Shown here: one piece after another, positions 26,260 through 35,492 of the stretch | Layout: the number at the start of each line of letters is the position of its first letter | Position numbering within the stretch: the stretch's first letter is position 1 | Origin: Rhizobium sp. CF080 | GTDB lineage: Bacteria; Pseudomonadota; Alphaproteobacteria; Rhizobiales; Rhizobiaceae | NCBI RefSeq assembly: GCF_000282095.2 | Contig: NZ_AKKC02000004.1 | Location: 1,488,001 to 1,552,000, forward strand | Direction of reading: 5' to 3' | DNA: 64,000 nt | Position numbers and translations under genes: made by a program | Notes under the pieces: model-generated | What the model saw: only the letters and a program-made list of their open reading frames with translations | What the model was told of the DNA's origin: nothing | Databases searched by the model: none

Positions 26260-27216
26260 ATGAACATCGAAGCTTTCTCACGCTCGAAATACAAGGACAT
26301 GGCTAAGCCTGGTGACGATGTGATCCTGATCGAGCCCGACGGCGTGCTCGCAGTATTTGACGGGGCGACGGATCCGACCGGAGCCATCTATCACGGGGAG
26401 AGTTCCGGGCGGATCGCGGCCCGAAGCGCCGCACGCCGCACTGCGAAGTTGGCCGCAGACGGCAAACTTCTGGACGCTTCGGCCCAAGAGATCTTCCAAG
26501 CGCTAAGCGACAGCGTCAAGGACGCCGCCACCGAGCACAATATCGCCCACCCGCCTTCGACCACAGCCGCCATCGTGGTCGAAGCTCCCGACCACTTTCG
26601 CCTGCTGGCGCTCGGCGACACCGGAATTCGCATCAACGGCAGGGACGTCTATCAGCATCACAAGCTGATCGACACGGTCAGCACCGCAGCGCGCGTGGCC
26701 GTGCATGGTATCCTGACGCGCAAGATCGCCGATGCCGATGATGTGGAAATGGCGACGCGGGAGGTGATCTTCAGTGGATTCAACGCTGCCGTTGCAGCCG
26801 GTTCGTTGACGGTGGATGAGGCCGCCGAGGCGCTCGCGGCAGCCGTCGCCGCAGCCCGGGTCTCCGAAACTATTGCCGCAGATTTTCTGACCGGCGGAAT
26901 TCGCACCCAATTCCACCACGCCAATGCACATGGACCCTTGGGTTATGCCTCGATCAACGGCAAACAGATCATTCTCGACGGAGTAACCAATCTGAGGCTG
27001 CCTAAGGCAGACGTGCGAAGCATCGAAATCTTTTCCGACGGATATGTTTCGATACCGGCAAGCGGAATTGCGGTAGACGACTGGGAGAAGGAATTCCAGC
27101 GGGTCGAACTGTCCGACTTCCACAAAACGGGCGCCTTCCCGACGGTCAAGGGTTCCACTTCGTTTGAAAGCTGTGACGACCGCACTGTGATCAGTGCGGT
27201 CTCTGCACGCAACTGA
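26260..27216 (+). CDS. Divergent PP2C-like phosphatase domain protein
   Basis: A 318-aa cytoplasmic protein without signal peptide. PP2C-like motifs appear in order: LAVFDGATD at 31-38 (metal Asp34), PSTTAAIVV near 98-106, LGDTGIRI near 117, EIFSDGYVS near 264 and CDDRTVISAV near the end, equal to the family's final metal Asp-Asp/Asn. PP2C enzymes are Mg/Mn-dependent Ser/Thr phosphatases. Placement between an Afu-type transporter and AgaS is unusual and suggests either a sugar-phosphate phosphatase or a regulator of the pathway. Assignment rests on motif order. Confidence 0.7.
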   Translation: MNIEAFSRSKYKDMAKPGDDVILIEPDGVLAVFDGATDPTGAIYHGESSGRIAARSAARRTAKLAADGKLLDASAQEIFQALSDSVKDAATEHNIAHPPSTTAAIVVEAPDHFRLLALGDTGIRINGRDVYQHHKLIDTVSTAARVAVHGILTRKIADADDVEMATREVIFSGFNAAVAAGSLTVDEAAEALAAAVAAARVSETIAADFLTGGIRTQFHHANAHGPLGYASINGKQIILDGVTNLRLPKADVRSIEIFSDGYVSIPASGIAVDDWEKEFQRVELSDFHKTGAFPTVKGSTSFESCDDRTVISAVSARN

Positions 27217-27302
27217 AACCAACAAACCGGGAGCGGCGCGCCTTCGGGGCTACCCCGGACTGCAGACGCAAGACAGCGAACTGGCAATATAAGAGGATTG
27301 CG

Positions 27303-28385
27303 ATGACACGGTATCAAGACAGCCTGACATGGGGAGAAATCCTGGCCCAGCCTGATATCTGGACGGCCTCGGCTCCGCGGCTTGCAGACCGTTCCAGGGC
27401 GATAGCGGCTTGGATCGCGGAAAAGAACATCAAGGAGATCGTTTTCGCCGGAGCCGGGACATCGGCATTCATCGGGGATATTCTGAGCTTCGCGGCTCCC
27501 GGTCCCATTCGGCTTCGCGCCATACCCACCACCGATATCGTCGCCCAGCCTTTCGAATGCCTGCGCAACGACCCCCAGCTGCTCGTGGTACAATTCGGCC
27601 GCTCGGGAGACAGTTCTGAAAGCATCGGCACCCTCAATCTGCTCGATCATCAGTTCCCCGCGGTGCAGCGTCTCAACATTACCTGCAACCCCCACGGCGC
27701 CTTGGCAAACAGGCAGCCAGTCGGACCGGGTGAACAGCAAATTGTCACCCTCCCCGAGCAAACCCACGACAACGGTTTCGCCATGACGTCCAGTTTCACG
27801 ACGATGCTTCTGACCGCCATGGCCTGCCTCGAAGCTGGATCGGATGTTGTCGGAAAACTGGACAAGCTTGCACAGACGGCGAAAACACTGCTGCAGAACT
27901 TGCCGACAATGGTTCCCGTCAGACCTGATCGGGCCATTTTCCTTGGCTCCGGCGCTCTGAAGGGGCTTGCACGCGAATCCGCACTGAAGGTTCTCGAACT
28001 AACCGCCGGGCAGACCATGACATCATGGGACAGCACGCTCGGTTTCCGCCATGGCCCCAAGGCGGTCATTACCGGGCGCGATCTCGTGGTCGTGATGATC
28101 CATCCCGACCAGCATACGGCTCTCTACGACTGGGACGTCGCCCGCGAGATAAAGGCACAATATCCGAACGCTACCGTATTGACGTTCGGTGGAGACGAAT
28201 GTGACGTCGTTATGCGCACGGTTTCCGACGCGCGATGGGAAGCGGTTCTTTATGTGCTCGCGGCCCAGATCTGGGCTGTCTTATGGGCAGGCGATCTCGA
28301 CCTGAATATCGACAATCCCTTCGCCGGCCGAGAGAACTTGTCGCGCGTCGTGTCTGGCGTAACCCTCTATCCGGTCCGCGCATGA
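27303..28385 (+). CDS. agaS: SIS-domain sugar isomerase/deaminase (AgaS-like)
   Basis: A 360-aa protein with two SIS domains. VFAGAGTSAFIGD near residue 46 and VQFGRSGDSSESI near 97 are the phosphosugar-binding loops; the second domain has FLGSGALKGLARESALKVLELT. This arrangement and length fit AgaS, the galactosamine-6-phosphate deaminase/isomerase, which yields tagatose-6-phosphate and ammonia. GlmS or NagB would look different. Its stop overlaps the ROK kinase start. KbaZ in the same regulon supports the galacto branch. Confidence 0.85.
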   Translation: MTRYQDSLTWGEILAQPDIWTASAPRLADRSRAIAAWIAEKNIKEIVFAGAGTSAFIGDILSFAAPGPIRLRAIPTTDIVAQPFECLRNDPQLLVVQFGRSGDSSESIGTLNLLDHQFPAVQRLNITCNPHGALANRQPVGPGEQQIVTLPEQTHDNGFAMTSSFTTMLLTAMACLEAGSDVVGKLDKLAQTAKTLLQNLPTMVPVRPDRAIFLGSGALKGLARESALKVLELTAGQTMTSWDSTLGFRHGPKAVITGRDLVVVMIHPDQHTALYDWDVAREIKAQYPNATVLTFGGDECDVVMRTVSDARWEAVLYVLAAQIWAVLWAGDLDLNIDNPFAGRENLSRVVSGVTLYPVRA

Positions 28386-29299
28386 TCTGCGGCGGCATCG
28401 ATATCGGCGGCACGAAGATCGAAGCACGATTGTTCTCGCACGATCTGGCGACGATGGATGTGCGGCGTGTGCCGACGCCCCGAGACAGCCTGAACGATTT
28501 TATCGATATCTTGGCCGAGCAGGTCCGCTGGCTCGATGCGCGTTCGGAACCGGGACCGGTCTTGCCGGTCGGCATCGCCCTGCCCGGCTTGATAGATAGC
28601 CAGACCGGACATGCCTTCACGTCTAACCTGCCGGCAAGCGGCCATAATATTCAAACCCTTCTTGCCGAACGGATCGGCCGCAAGCTCCCGCTCATGAACG
28701 ATTGCCAGGCTTTTGCTCTCTCGGAGGCCAATGGTGGTGCGGGTGACGAATTCGAGACGGTGGTCGGCCTAATCCTGGGAACAGGTGTCGGTGCGGGATT
28801 GGCCTTCAATGGCAACCTCACCAGACGCGCCAACGGCTCGGCACTCGAAGTCGGGCATATCGGCGTGCCGGCACGCACCCTCGTTCCGCGCCAAATCCCC
28901 GTCTGGCCGTGTGGATGCGGAAAGCAGGGCTGCTTCGAGAAATATGTCTCCGGCAACGGCCTTGCAGCGCTCGGCCAATTCAGGCTCTCCCGCCCGATCG
29001 TCGCGGAAAAGATTGTCGCATCAGCGAGTGAGGGCGACGAGTGCAGTGCCGCCGTTCTTTCAGAATGGGCCGAAATCGCTGCGGAACTCCTTCTCACCAT
29101 TCAGCTCGATCACGATCCGGACTGTATTGTCATCGGCGGCGGGCTTTCCCGAATTCCAGATCTGGTTCCGCTGCTTGAGAAGCCGTTCGAGGCGATACGG
29201 CTTGGCAAAATGCGCATGCCTGCAATTCGCGTGGCCAGGCATGGTGATAGTTCCGGTGCGCGCGGCGCGGCAGTGATGGCCCAGCGCGCGGTCCAATAA
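28382..29299 (+). CDS. ROK-family sugar kinase (N-acetylhexosamine kinase-like)
   Basis: A 305-aa kinase. GIDIGGTKIEARL at the N-terminus binds ATP phosphate; MNDCQAFALSEA holds the catalytic Asp; GTGVGAGL and EVGHIG are the sugar loop; and the zinc motif Cys177, Cys179, Cys184 with Glu186 is intact. Start overlaps the AgaS stop as ATGA. It probably makes N-acetylgalactosamine-6-phosphate (or GlcNAc-6-P) from the free sugar. If the transporter brings in sugar phosphates, the kinase would serve another entry route. Confidence 0.9.
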   Translation: MICGGIDIGGTKIEARLFSHDLATMDVRRVPTPRDSLNDFIDILAEQVRWLDARSEPGPVLPVGIALPGLIDSQTGHAFTSNLPASGHNIQTLLAERIGRKLPLMNDCQAFALSEANGGAGDEFETVVGLILGTGVGAGLAFNGNLTRRANGSALEVGHIGVPARTLVPRQIPVWPCGCGKQGCFEKYVSGNGLAALGQFRLSRPIVAEKIVASASEGDECSAAVLSEWAEIAAELLLTIQLDHDPDCIVIGGGLSRIPDLVPLLEKPFEAIRLGKMRMPAIRVARHGDSSGARGAAVMAQRAVQ

Positions 29300-29318
29300 C
29301 TTTCCTCAAAGGTGTCCG

Positions 29319-30416
29319 ATGACGCGATTGATTGCTTCCGATCTTCTCTGGCACGAAGGCGAAATGCGGGAGGGTCTGGCCGTCGAAGTCGCTGGCGGAG
29401 CACTGACGCGCATTCGCCCGCTGAACGCTGGAGAAATACCCGACCTGCGCGTCGGTCTGATCGGTCCGGCACTGACGGATCTCCAGGTCAACGGCAGCGG
29501 CGGCGTAATGCTGAACAACGATCCTTCGGCGGAGGCAATCGCCCATATCGTCGCGACGCAACGCGACCGCGGCACGGGTTGGGTGATGCCGACGCTGATC
29601 ACCTGCGAACCAGACTGCATGAAGAAGGCAGCCGAAGCCGCCCGCGATGCCTGGGGCCTGCCGGGTTTCCTCGGCCTGCATGTCGAGGGACCGCATATAA
29701 ATCCCTTGCGCAAGGGAACGCACAATCCGGCGTTCATTCGGCCGATCGACGAACCCACCATCGAGATCCTGACGGAGCTCAGCCGCGCAGGCATTCCGGT
29801 CATGCTGACGCTTGCGCCCGAGGTCGTTCCGCCCGACGTCATCCGTCAGATTGCAGATATGGGAGTGGTCGTCTCCGCCGGTCACAGCGCGGCCACCGCG
29901 CCGGAGACTCGTTCGGGAATTGCCGCAGGCGTCAGTTGCTTCACGCATCTCTTCAACGCGATGCCACCCATGCAGTCACGTGAACCGGGCATTGTCGGCG
30001 CGGCGATCAACTCCGACAGCTTTGCCGGGATCATTGTCGACGGGCATCACGTCGTTTGGGAGATGGTAGGCCTCGCCTGCCGCGCCCGCCCGGTCGAGGG
30101 GCGGATGTTCATGGTATCCGACGCCATGGCGACGATCGGCGGCCCCGACCATTTCGACCTTTACGGTGAAACTATCACCGTGCGGGACGGCGCTCTCGTC
30201 AATAGCAACGGCTCTCTCGCCGGTGCGCATATCGATCTGGCAACCTGCCTGTTCAACGCCGTTCATCACGTCGGATTGCCCATCGCGGAAGCCTACCGCA
30301 TGGCGGCAATGATACCCCTCGACGCCATGCATCTTCAACGTCCCGAACTCGTCATTGGCATGTCGGTGACAGAAATGCTCGTGCTCGACGGACAATGGAA
30401 CAAGGTCGCACCCTAA
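29319..30416 (+). CDS. nagA: N-acetylhexosamine-6-phosphate deacetylase (NagA/AgaA)
   Basis: A 365-aa amidohydrolase. HVEGPHINPLRKGTHNP carries the first metal Glu and a phosphate-binding part, SAGHSAA and THLFNAMPP carry metal histidines, and VSDAMATIGG holds the catalytic Asp. An N-terminal HxH metal site is not obvious (PALTDLQVNGSGG), as in NagA-type enzymes with one metal. Starts 19 bases after the kinase. It removes acetate from GlcNAc-6-P or GalNAc-6-P, feeding AgaS. By context AgaA is as likely as NagA. Confidence 0.92.
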   Translation: MTRLIASDLLWHEGEMREGLAVEVAGGALTRIRPLNAGEIPDLRVGLIGPALTDLQVNGSGGVMLNNDPSAEAIAHIVATQRDRGTGWVMPTLITCEPDCMKKAAEAARDAWGLPGFLGLHVEGPHINPLRKGTHNPAFIRPIDEPTIEILTELSRAGIPVMLTLAPEVVPPDVIRQIADMGVVVSAGHSAATAPETRSGIAAGVSCFTHLFNAMPPMQSREPGIVGAAINSDSFAGIIVDGHHVVWEMVGLACRARPVEGRMFMVSDAMATIGGPDHFDLYGETITVRDGALVNSNGSLAGAHIDLATCLFNAVHHVGLPIAEAYRMAAMIPLDAMHLQRPELVIGMSVTEMLVLDGQWNKVAP

Positions 30417-30800
30417 CACGGAATTCCATGTCCCAGGTCATCTTATCCTTCAATGCCGAAACGCATGGCTCGATCTTCAGCCACAACCGCCGACAATGGC
30501 GAGGTTGAGACCGCTAGTGGTCTCAACCTGAAGAATTCGCCGCCTGTCATCACATTGGCGGTGACGGACTATGCCCATTACCTCTTTGCAAACACGACCA
30601 ACCACATGAGATCGATGGGATCAACTGGTCAAAAACGTCCAAATTGATCGCGGATTCATACTGCTTGAGCGCGTCCCTCCGGAACATAGAGGCGGGCTGG
30701 CAGACCACCTGTCGCGTTAGGTACGGCACTATCCCTGTTCAACGAGGTGAAGGTGTTCCTGGACTCCTTCCGGCAGGCTCACTACTGTCGGCGGGCCCCC
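30417..30800. other. Intergenic region after the amino-sugar operon
   Basis: About 380 bases between nagA and the convergent IclR gene. A 64-aa ORF at 30453-30647 covers the hairpin and has no recognisable motif. Apart from that hairpin I see nothing supported. Confidence 0.4.
30502..30529. terminator. Perfect 11-bp hairpin after nagA
   Basis: AGGTTGAGACC (30502-30512) is the exact reverse complement of GGTCTCAACCT (30519-30529), loop GCTAGT. It lies 86 bases after the nagA stop, between converging genes. No T run follows, but length and perfection suggest it ends or protects the transcript; an operator is the alternative. Confidence 0.6.
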
Positions 30801-31685
30801 TCAGTCTTGAAATTTCGTCGGCAAACATCCTACTGAATTCGATTGCGGTGTTGAAGGTAACTCCACATTGCTATCGACGCCGAGCGCCGGCGCGCGACCG
30901 TGCCGCATGAATGTTATGACCGCCTCGATCTTGTTCACCGCCTCCCTCAGCGGATCGATGATCCGTTGTTCGACCTTGTTGCGCGGAACAGCGCTGATGA
31001 AGAAGCTGACGGTGATGGAAGCAAGGACTGTACCCCCATGACAGATCGGGATCGCGACCGTCGTGTTGCGGCGCGGCTCCGTCTGCGGCGCTCTGATCGC
31101 AAACCCGTTCTTGCGGACGTTGGCGAGAAGCACGTTGTGTTGCGCTTCCTGTTCGGGTCCGAAACTCCCGCCGCTCTTGGCGCGCATCATGGCAAACAAC
31201 GATGCCCGTTCCTCTTCCCCGCAGAAGGCCATATAAGCCCTGCCCATGGCAGAGGTTAGCAGGTTCGGCCTGTTATGGAGCAGGGTGTTTGTATGCACCC
31301 ACGGGCTGATCGTGCCTGTCCAGAACTGCACCGCGATCGCATCGCCATCCAGAGTACCGATGCCGACAGGCCATTTGATCGAATTCGTCAGATCGATTGA
31401 GAAAGGCCGAGATGCTTCGATGACTTCAGCAATACCCTCGTAACCGGCGTGAAGCTCCTCCACACGATGCGTGACGCGATAACCGCCGCACATGTTGTCG
31501 CGAACGACATAGCCATCGGCGATCAGGGTATCGAGCATCCGCACGATGGTCGGCTTGGGCAGCCCGGTCGCAGCATGGATGTCACCCACGGTGCAGATGC
31601 GCAGCCGGTTCAGGATGCGCAGGATTTCCAGCGCACGACGCACGGATTCCACCGGCGGATAGGAAGGCTTGATCGCATCCGTCAT
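30801..31685 (-). CDS. IclR-family transcriptional regulator
   Basis: A 294-aa regulator. Winged helix at about residues 12-75 (TVGDIHAATGLPKPTIVRML) and IclR effector domain after it, ending with GGTVLASITVSFF. The start at 31685 begins just before the helix-turn-helix; the frame is open a further 60 codons but those lack IclR character. It lies upstream of the aldo/keto reductase and the left TTT operon. It resembles in layout the IclR of the right operon at 48.3 kb, so each carboxylate operon seems to have its own. Confidence 0.88.
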   Translation of the reverse strand: MTDAIKPSYPPVESVRRALEILRILNRLRICTVGDIHAATGLPKPTIVRMLDTLIADGYVVRDNMCGGYRVTHRVEELHAGYEGIAEVIEASRPFSIDLTNSIKWPVGIGTLDGDAIAVQFWTGTISPWVHTNTLLHNRPNLLTSAMGRAYMAFCGEEERASLFAMMRAKSGGSFGPEQEAQHNVLLANVRKNGFAIRAPQTEPRRNTTVAIPICHGGTVLASITVSFFISAVPRNKVEQRIIDPLREAVNKIEAVITFMRHGRAPALGVDSNVELPSTPQSNSVGCLPTKFQD

Positions 31686-32174
31686 GCCGCGTCGGGAATT
31701 GGCTCGGCAATTTGCAATCTGGCCACGCGACCCGGCTTTCCAGGCCGAAGGCCGCTCGTCTTCGTCAAGGGCGCCGTCGCCGACAAATGCTTCATTGGCC
31801 TGCACACCAAGTTCCATGATAACCTCCCCACGCCTTCCCATCCTCGCCGCGCCGCAATCCCTCATCAGATTGAATGCCCTTTCGGATCATCGGACAGTCC
31901 GTGCCTCCCAGCAACGCCTGCCCTACCGATCCGTCTCCCGTCCCCGGTGACCTGCAACAGCGCCGAATAGTTCTGCAGGATGGGCCTGACACCTGATCGT
32001 CGGCAATGATTGGCCACGTAAGTTTCGCCTTGCGAAAACCTTATAAATCCGCGAGTGTTTTTCAATATTTAGCACACGTTGCGGCATGGCCATATCCATT
32101 AAATCGGACAGCAGCCATCACAGACCCGCGAGCTTTTCGCAAGCCGGTCCGCTTCATGGTGGTGAGATGAGCGG
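31686..32174. other. Intergenic region upstream of the IclR gene
   Basis: Nearly 490 bases between two minus-strand genes. It should hold the IclR promoter. An open frame continuous with IclR covers part of it but looks noncoding. The only sharp structure is a TTTCGC palindrome listed separately. Confidence 0.35.
32023..32037. promoter_or_regulatory. Candidate IclR-type operator
   Basis: TTTCGC-CTT-GCGAAA is a perfect 6+3+6 palindrome about 340 bases upstream of the IclR start. TTTC/GAAA arms are common in IclR-family operators. The distance to the gene is large, so the assignment is tentative. Confidence 0.3.
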
Positions 32175-33155
32175 CTATTCGAGATCGCCCGTGGCGGATG
32201 TGACTTTGCCGAAAGCGTCCGAGAGCCTGTCCAGGACGCCAGCAGGCAGCTGCGCGCCATTGATCGCCGCGATGTTTTCTTCGAGATGCGCGAGGCTGCC
32301 GGTACCCGTCATGACGACACTGATGCCCGGCACATAACGGCAGAACCGATAGGCAGCTTCCGTCAATGAACCAGCCACGCCGTTTTCGAGCAGGAATCCC
32401 GATGGATCGCTCGGATCGAGCATGTCCGACGGAACCTCGCCTTTGGCCACGAGCTTCGCTACCAGGCTGTTCAGCGTGTCCTTTCGGGCCAGCGCACCCC
32501 GCACGGCATACATGGCCATGATGCCGATGTTCCTTTCCGTCGCCTGCGGCAGGACAAAGCGTGCGATCGAAGGATTGACGAAATTGCAGCCGAGCATCAG
32601 CACGTCCCAGACGTCATCCGCGACAGCATTTTGCGCCATCTTGTGCTCTTCATCGGCACCGAACGCTTCGGTCACACCGAGAAACCGTAGTTTGCCCTCG
32701 TCGCGAAGCTGCTGCAGTTCCGGCAGAAGCTCGTTACGGCAAAATTCGTATTGATGCGGGCGCACTCCATGCAGCTGCAATATGTCGATATGATCCGTGC
32801 GGAGCGCCCTGAGACTGTTTTCCACACTCCTGCGCATCTCGCCGGGGGCAACGTATTCACGGCTTTCATAGGAGCTGCCTTGAACCGTGCAGCGCGCCTT
32901 GGTCGCAACGATCATGCTGTCGCGCCGTCCCTCGATACCAGCACCGACAACCTCTTCGGTGCCATAAACCGGCGCCGTATCGATGAAGTTGATGCCGCGA
33001 TCGAGTGCCGCCCGCACCAGGTCGATCGCTTCCGCATCGCTGCCCCCACGGCGCAAGCCGAGCCGGCTGTTTCCACCAGCCCCGAGAACCACCGCGCTGA
33101 CCTTCAATCCGGTCCGCCCCAAGATTGTCATATCCATCGTCTTCGCCTCAACCAC
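32175..33155 (-). CDS. Aldo/keto reductase
   Basis: A 326-aa (beta/alpha)8 NADPH oxidoreductase. The N-terminus MTILGRTGLKVS and GINFIDTAPVYGTEE (catalytic Asp and Tyr) are typical; HIDILQLHGV carries the active-site His region. A start at 33137 (MDMTIL) is equally possible. The gene is divergent from the left carboxylate operon across about 240 bases, so it may reduce an aldehyde or keto intermediate of that pathway. Confidence 0.9.
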   Translation of the reverse strand: MVEAKTMDMTILGRTGLKVSAVVLGAGGNSRLGLRRGGSDAEAIDLVRAALDRGINFIDTAPVYGTEEVVGAGIEGRRDSMIVATKARCTVQGSSYESREYVAPGEMRRSVENSLRALRTDHIDILQLHGVRPHQYEFCRNELLPELQQLRDEGKLRFLGVTEAFGADEEHKMAQNAVADDVWDVLMLGCNFVNPSIARFVLPQATERNIGIMAMYAVRGALARKDTLNSLVAKLVAKGEVPSDMLDPSDPSGFLLENGVAGSLTEAAYRFCRYVPGISVVMTGTGSLAHLEENIAAINGAQLPAGVLDRLSDAFGKVTSATGDLE

Positions 33156-33269
33156 GCGGCGCCGGGATCATTGTCCGTTCCGGAACCCGGCCCGGTTTTC
33201 CCGAGAAGTCGTAACGGGGCGCCGCAAAGATATCAACCAAGCGGACGACGCCAATCGGCGCCACCAATC

Positions 33270-33286
33270 ATTTCACGATAAGAAAT
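33270..33286. promoter_or_regulatory. Candidate operator between divergent genes
   Basis: ATTTC-ACGATAA-GAAAT, a 5+7+5 inverted repeat in the region between the aldo/keto reductase and the SnoaL/TctC operon. Its arms match the TTTC/GAAA theme of the palindrome upstream of the IclR gene. It may be the site at which that IclR acts. Short arms make chance possible. Confidence 0.3.
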
Positions 33287-33397
33287 AGATCATGTCTCCT
33301 CGGACGTGGTGAAAGCGCTGTCCTAGAACAATGGAAACGGGCCGCCTCGCTTCCGGCAATTCGATCCGGCCCATGCCCGACACAAGAGGAGCTGACA

Positions 33398-33850
33398 TTG
33401 TTAAGGAGCGAAGACCGGACGAGCCTTGCCTGGGAGCTGGAGCGCCAGCTCCACGATTTCTGGCATGACGTCGATACCAACTGGGGGCGACAAGCCGCAG
33501 ATTTTTATACCGAGGACGGCGTTTTCGAGGCAAGTGAACAGGTCTACCGCGGGCGCGAGAAAATCCGCCAATTCTATGAATACCGGATCAGCCGCGGGCC
33601 GCGCGTAGCGGCCCATACCGTGAGCAATTTCCGCGTCGTTTCCGAAACGTCCAATGAAGCCATGACCACCTGGTATCTGATCCTTTACGCCCATGACGGA
33701 GAGCCGGTGCTGCAGTCCGCGCCGCCGATCCAGATCGCACTGGCGACCGACCACTGCGTCAGAGGCGATGATGGCGTCTGGCGTTACAGGAACCGCAGGT
33801 TCGAGACCTGGTTCAAGGGCGGAGTACCAACGACGACGTTCAGAGGATAA
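33398..33850 (+). CDS. SnoaL/NTF2-like protein
   Basis: A 150-aa protein with TTG start. ADFYTEDGVFEASEQVYRGREKIRQFY is the typical SnoaL-like opening: a cone-shaped alpha+beta fold with helices then curved sheet. Such proteins act as small isomerases, dehydratases or hydrolases, or as subunits of ring hydroxylases. It precedes TctC by about 107 bases and heads the left operon. A longer protein of the same fold is in the right operon. Confidence 0.75.
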   Translation: MLRSEDRTSLAWELERQLHDFWHDVDTNWGRQAADFYTEDGVFEASEQVYRGREKIRQFYEYRISRGPRVAAHTVSNFRVVSETSNEAMTTWYLILYAHDGEPVLQSAPPIQIALATDHCVRGDDGVWRYRNRRFETWFKGGVPTTTFRG

Positions 33851-33957
33851 GGTCGGGAGGCATTTCTCTGACACCTTTGCCGGGCCATGACACCGACGAC
33901 ATCGGCCGGCTGGCGAAACTACAGAAGAACAATGCAATCCATCCTAGGAGGAGAGGA

Positions 33958-34938
33958 ATGGTACAGATTATTCGCAGATTAACGCTGGCTGCCGCCGTGG
34001 CAGTGGCGTCTGCCCTATCGACGACAGGCGCCGTCGCCCAAAACGCGCCGTACCCGACAAAGCCGATCAAGCTGATCATACCCTACGCGCCCGGTGGTGG
34101 CACGGACGCGGTCGCCGCAGTGTTCTCCGACAAGATGGCCAAGAAATTCGGCCAGCCGGTGGTGAAGGAAAACCATGCAGGCAGCAATTCCGTCATCGGA
34201 ACAACCTTGCTTGCCGACTCCGCCCCCGACGGTCACACCCTGCTGGTGGTGACGGGCGCCATCGCCAACAATCCGTTTCTCTATGCCAAGCTGCCCTACA
34301 AGACGCCGGAGTCCTTCGTTCCCGTGTCTATACTGACCGCCTATCCCTTCGTGCTCGGGATTCGCAGCGGCCTGCCATTCAAGAACATGCAGGAGCTTAT
34401 CGACTACGCCAAGGCCAATCCCGGCAAGTTGACCGCCGGCACGCCCGGCCGAGGAGCCGGAGCGCAGCTCGCGCTCGGTCTCCTGAACAAGAGCGCCGGC
34501 ATCCAGATCCGCGAAATCCCGTTCAAGGGGGCCGGCGACAGCCTGAACAACGTGGCGGGCGGCTTTGTCGATATGGTGTTTTCGGGTTACGAGACCGTGC
34601 GCCCCTTTGCCGAAAGCGGGAAGATGAAGGCTTTTGCACATACTGGCACAGGATTGTTGGGCAGCGAGAAAATCCCGGCGATCGGCGACACTGTTCCGGA
34701 CTTCGAATACCAGAACTGGCTAGCCTTGATCGCACCTGCGGGAACGCCTGCTGCCGTGACCGACAAGCTCAACCGCACGCTCAAGGAAATCTTTGCCGAG
34801 CAGGACACCAAGGACCGGCTGGCCGGCCAGAATATCATGGGCATTGCCAGCAGCTCGGCTGAGGCGAGGAACTATCTTGCCAAGGAAATGGCGACCAGCA
34901 AGACCATTATCGAAAGCATCGGCCTGAAGCCCGAGTGA
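33958..34938 (+). CDS. tctC: TTT-family solute-binding protein (TctC/Bug)
   Basis: A 326-aa periplasmic protein. Signal peptide at residues 1-29 ends AVAQ. The mature start (YPTKPIKLIIPYAPGGGTD) is the Bug-family carboxylate loop. The ATG at 33958 follows AGGAGGAGAGGA, a very strong ribosome site, so high expression is expected. It feeds the TctB-TctA channel encoded next. Bug proteins bind di- and tricarboxylates, phthalates and similar acids; the ligand here is unknown. Confidence 0.93.
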   Translation: MVQIIRRLTLAAAVAVASALSTTGAVAQNAPYPTKPIKLIIPYAPGGGTDAVAAVFSDKMAKKFGQPVVKENHAGSNSVIGTTLLADSAPDGHTLLVVTGAIANNPFLYAKLPYKTPESFVPVSILTAYPFVLGIRSGLPFKNMQELIDYAKANPGKLTAGTPGRGAGAQLALGLLNKSAGIQIREIPFKGAGDSLNNVAGGFVDMVFSGYETVRPFAESGKMKAFAHTGTGLLGSEKIPAIGDTVPDFEYQNWLALIAPAGTPAAVTDKLNRTLKEIFAEQDTKDRLAGQNIMGIASSSAEARNYLAKEMATSKTIIESIGLKPE

Positions 34939-35038
34939 ACTTTCGTAAGAGCGCTACTCTCGATCCGATGTTCGTTGCCTCGCGCATCGGGTGCCGGATC
35001 CAACCGAAATTCACAGCATGGGTGCCGGGAGGTTCAAG

Positions 35039-35488
35039 TTGTCTTTTAGGCTCAACAACATGGCCGATGTCGAGGCGGGCCTGTTCTTCACGCTATTCGG
35101 AGGTCTCACCGCCGGATTGTCGCTGCAATACCAGATGGGCACCATCGCCGCGATGGGTCCCGGCATGTTCCCCCTCATCCTCGGCGTCATCCTGACAATT
35201 CTCGGCCTGGTGATCCTGGCGAAAGGCGTAATGGCCGGCGGCGAAAGGACTCGAAGCCTGCCGCCGAGAGTGGTACTTCTGATTACCCTGTCGCTCATGG
35301 CTTTTGCCGTCCTGGTCCTCTCGGTAGGACTTGTCGCGGCCGTGCCGGCACAGGTGTTTATCGCGCTATGGGCTTCCGACCATTTTACCCTGAAGCGCGC
35401 AATCGCGCTCAGCATCGGGCTGCTGCTCTTCTGCTGCCTGGTCTTCATCTATTTCCTCGGCATTGCAGTGCCCATGATTGCGGTCTGA
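35039..35488 (+). CDS. tctB: TTT-family small membrane subunit (TctB)
   Basis: A 149-aa protein with four hydrophobic helices. The TTG at 35039 is chosen because GGGAGG lies 6 bases upstream; it gives the same length as the second TctB at 42.5 kb. GTG at 34991 and ATG at 35018 lack such a site. MGPGMFPLILGVILTILGL is typical of TctB. It stops 4 bases before the tctA start. Confidence 0.88.
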   Translation: MSFRLNNMADVEAGLFFTLFGGLTAGLSLQYQMGTIAAMGPGMFPLILGVILTILGLVILAKGVMAGGERTRSLPPRVVLLITLSLMAFAVLVLSVGLVAAVPAQVFIALWASDHFTLKRAIALSIGLLLFCCLVFIYFLGIAVPMIAV

Positions 35489-35492
35489 TCCC

